The notes under the pieces are model-generated. The model ran no database searches. It was not told where the DNA came from and worked only from the letters and a program-made list of their open reading frames with translations. A program made the position numbers and the translations under genes. From Clostridiales bacterium (GTDB lineage Bacteria > Bacillota > Clostridia > Lachnospirales > Lachnospiraceae), in contig JAMPHY010000014.1 of NCBI GenBank assembly GCA_023663185.1, positions 1 to 64,000 of the forward strand: a DNA stretch of 64,000 nt, written 5' to 3'. Positions 62,634 through 64,000 of this stretch are shown one piece after another (the first letter of the stretch is position 1; each line of letters begins with the position of its first letter).

Positions 62634-63678
62634 AAAAAGAATCGCTATCCGTATACACCTCTTCTCCCTGTATGTATATTCCGGTAACAGCCTCCAAGTC
62701 TGCAGTCGTTATAATTCCTTCCGGCTTATCCAGTGACATTCTTACCGCTTCTTCTATCAGTGGTTCTTTAAATACATATGCCCTATTATGCAGCGACTGC
62801 AGATATCCAGTTCCTGCTGCTGTCATACCTGATATCAGCAGTATTATGAGGGAAGCAACGGCAATGAGCCAGTTACGCTTACGGCGTCTGTAGCCGTCGG
62901 TTGTACGGTACAAAGCCTTGAGAAGTGCATTATCATCTTTATAGCGTTTATCCGGTGTAAATTCGCAGCATTTCGCCGCTATCCGCCCCATCTTTGTCAT
63001 AGGATTCTTTATCGGTTTCGCCGCGCCGGTAAGCAGCCATGATATCACAATTCCGAAGGAATATATGTCTGAACGTATATCCGTCTGCATAAAGCCGTAC
63101 TGTTCCGGCGGCGCAAAGTTTTCAGTACCGCAGAAAACCGTATCAACATTTTCCCCTGCCTTATAAATACGGCTGATTCCGAAATCAATCAGCGCTATGC
63201 TTCCATCTTCTTTCATAATAATATTTTCCGGTTTAATATCACGATGTATAATAACAGGTTCAGAGTCATGAAGAAGCTGCATTGCCTTGACAAGTTTAAT
63301 TGCCAAATCGGTTAGGGCAGTCTCAGACAAAGGATTATTTCGCACATATTCATTCAGGGATACACCTTCTATGTATTCCCGCAGGATGCAATAATAATTT
63401 TCGTTTTTATATTCCCCGATATAGCGCGGAATAGCTTCATTTTTCATACTTAAGAACCGCGCCGGTTCCCCTGTATTATACTGCGGACTGTTTGCTGTAT
63501 AGCATTTCGCCACATACTTTATATCGGTTTTCTTCTGCCCTACAAGCAGGGTTTCGCATTCTTCCGTGCTGCTTAAGCATTCCAATATATTATAAATCTT
63601 TGTAAATTCGTCAGGCAGACTATTCTCATAACTATTATCATAGTCGTAGTACGCCTGAAATTCCCTGATTACGTCCAT
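62599..63678 (-). CDS. Transmembrane serine/threonine protein kinase, cut short at a poly-G run
   Basis: 359 residues from the ATG at 63678, behind GAGGTAGAG. Eukaryote-like kinase: YVAKCY near 55 (VAIK lysine), IIHRDIKPENIIM near 145 (HRD), LIDFGISR near 165 (DFG), GTENFAPPEQYG near 185 and SDIYSFGIVISWL near 205. The glycine-rich loop is degenerate. A membrane segment follows (about 272-293), then a short outer part that ends DNELGGGQMV because of a frame change in the run of nine G. The LRR half follows in another frame. It would signal from the surface to the linked HTH protein, which is inference. Confidence 0.85.
   Translation of the reverse strand: MDVIREFQAYYDYDNSYENSLPDEFTKIYNILECLSSTEECETLLVGQKKTDIKYVAKCYTANSPQYNTGEPARFLSMKNEAIPRYIGEYKNENYYCILREYIEGVSLNEYVRNNPLSETALTDLAIKLVKAMQLLHDSEPVIIHRDIKPENIIMKEDGSIALIDFGISRIYKAGENVDTVFCGTENFAPPEQYGFMQTDIRSDIYSFGIVISWLLTGAAKPIKNPMTKMGRIAAKCCEFTPDKRYKDDNALLKALYRTTDGYRRRKRNWLIAVASLIILLISGMTAAGTGYLQSLHNRAYVFKEPLIEEAVRMSLDKPEGIITTADLEAVTGIYIQGEEVYTDSDSFYDNELGGGQMV
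62611..62619 (-). repeat. Run of nine G at the kinase-LRR junction
   Basis: Nine consecutive G on the coding strand. With eight G the kinase frame reads on through GGG GGG GGC AAA TGG into the leucine-rich repeats; with nine it stops 15 bases later at TAG. Confidence 0.95.
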
Positions 63679-63688
63679 ATACTCTACC

Positions 63689-64000
63689 TCAATTTTCCCC
63701 AAGCAGCGGAATATTAATGGATTCCAATAGTTCCTGCACTTCCATTACACTCATTCCACGAGATATCCCAAACATACATGCTGCATCTCTCTCAAACTTA
63801 ACATAAAGCATACTTTTCCCAGCAAGCTTTAGTAACGTCTGCGTCTCATCAAGCGACAGCCCCATCCCCAATGAAAGCTGTATCAGCTTATCTCTGGACG
63901 GATTGCGCCTACCGTTGAAAATCTGATGTCCATAAGCCCTCTCAATCTGTGCATTACGAATGACATCGCTTGGAGTATACCCCCGCTCTTCACACAATTT
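63689..64000 (-). CDS. HTH (XRE-like) protein, N-terminus outside the window
   Basis: 103 residues visible; the frame is open to the window edge, so the start is probably beyond 64000. Helix-turn-helix region about 8-45 with TPSDVIRNAQIERAYGHQIFNG and NPSRDKLIQLSLGMGLSLDET, similar to Cro/C1-type regulators, followed by a small domain with SMLYVKFERDAACMFGISRG. The stop codon overlaps the ribosome binding site of the kinase gene (TGAGGTAGAG), so the two are translationally coupled. This HTH-kinase pair recurs in Clostridia; the function is unknown. Confidence 0.75.
   Translation of the reverse strand, partial: KLCEERGYTPSDVIRNAQIERAYGHQIFNGRRNPSRDKLIQLSLGMGLSLDETQTLLKLAGKSMLYVKFERDAACMFGISRGMSVMEVQELLESINIPLLGEN

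Overview
The window reads as a chromosomal segment of a flagellated, low-to-mid-GC member of the Clostridia, most likely the family Lachnospiraceae. This is inferred from gene families and gene order only: cdaA-cdaR-glmM, mbl-flgF-flgG-flgJ, ftsE-ftsX-M23-ctpA-uvrB-uvrA, ireB-ruvX-DUF1292 with rnj, a YjfB-family motility peptide, a type III glutamine synthetase, GGAGG ribosome binding sites and a Gram-positive type LexA box. No 16S rRNA gene is present, so genus and species cannot be given. Almost every gene is on the minus strand; the exceptions are yjfB, a small HPr-like gene and three copies of a nuclease/transposase-like gene.

Region 1 (about 1-26.5 kb, core genome, transcribed right to left): start of rpsF, DUF951, a sirtuin, leuA, HPr, the c-di-AMP block cdaA-cdaR-glmM, two unknown membrane proteins, the YvyF flagellar-operon protein, comF, recD2, the flagellar rod block behind mbl, the excinuclease genes uvrB-uvrA behind a LexA box, and the ftsE-ftsX-M23 peptidase-S41 peptidase cell-division group with a PucR-type regulator and a WecG/TagA-like protein.

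Region 2 (about 26.6-45 kb, mostly core): yjfB, a CPBP protease, cvfB, an acyl-ACP thioesterase, tRNA-Gln(CUG), glnN behind an intrinsic terminator, a U32 protein and trmR (tRNA wobble uridine modification) separated by a striking 135-bp palindrome, a truncated MltG-like protein, RNase J, DUF1292, ruvX, ireB, mtaB, an HPr-like protein without the active histidine, thiI and a cysteine desulfurase, rsmE, a VanZ protein, prmA and a DUF3048 lipoprotein. Many of these genes serve tRNA or ribosome modification.

Region 3 (about 45-64 kb, accessory): an ECF sigma factor with an RsgI-type anti-sigma protein that has a histidine-rich tail, flanked by a lipoprotein and a small His/Cys-rich secreted protein; three copies (two full, one 5'-truncated) of an Rpn-family PD-(D/E)XK nuclease/transposase gene around an AlbA_2/ATPase regulator; a giant acidic repeat protein ending in LysM; three unrelated ATPases of the AAA-ATPase-like/PDDEXK, DUF234 and DUF4143 families; and an HTH protein, a transmembrane Ser/Thr kinase and a leucine-rich repeat segment that is split from the kinase by one base in a run of nine G. 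The kinase-LRR locus, the His-rich sigma/anti-sigma module, the 135-bp palindrome and the glnN leader terminator are the observations most worth a second look. No CRISPR array, rRNA operon, prophage or classical insertion sequence was seen.
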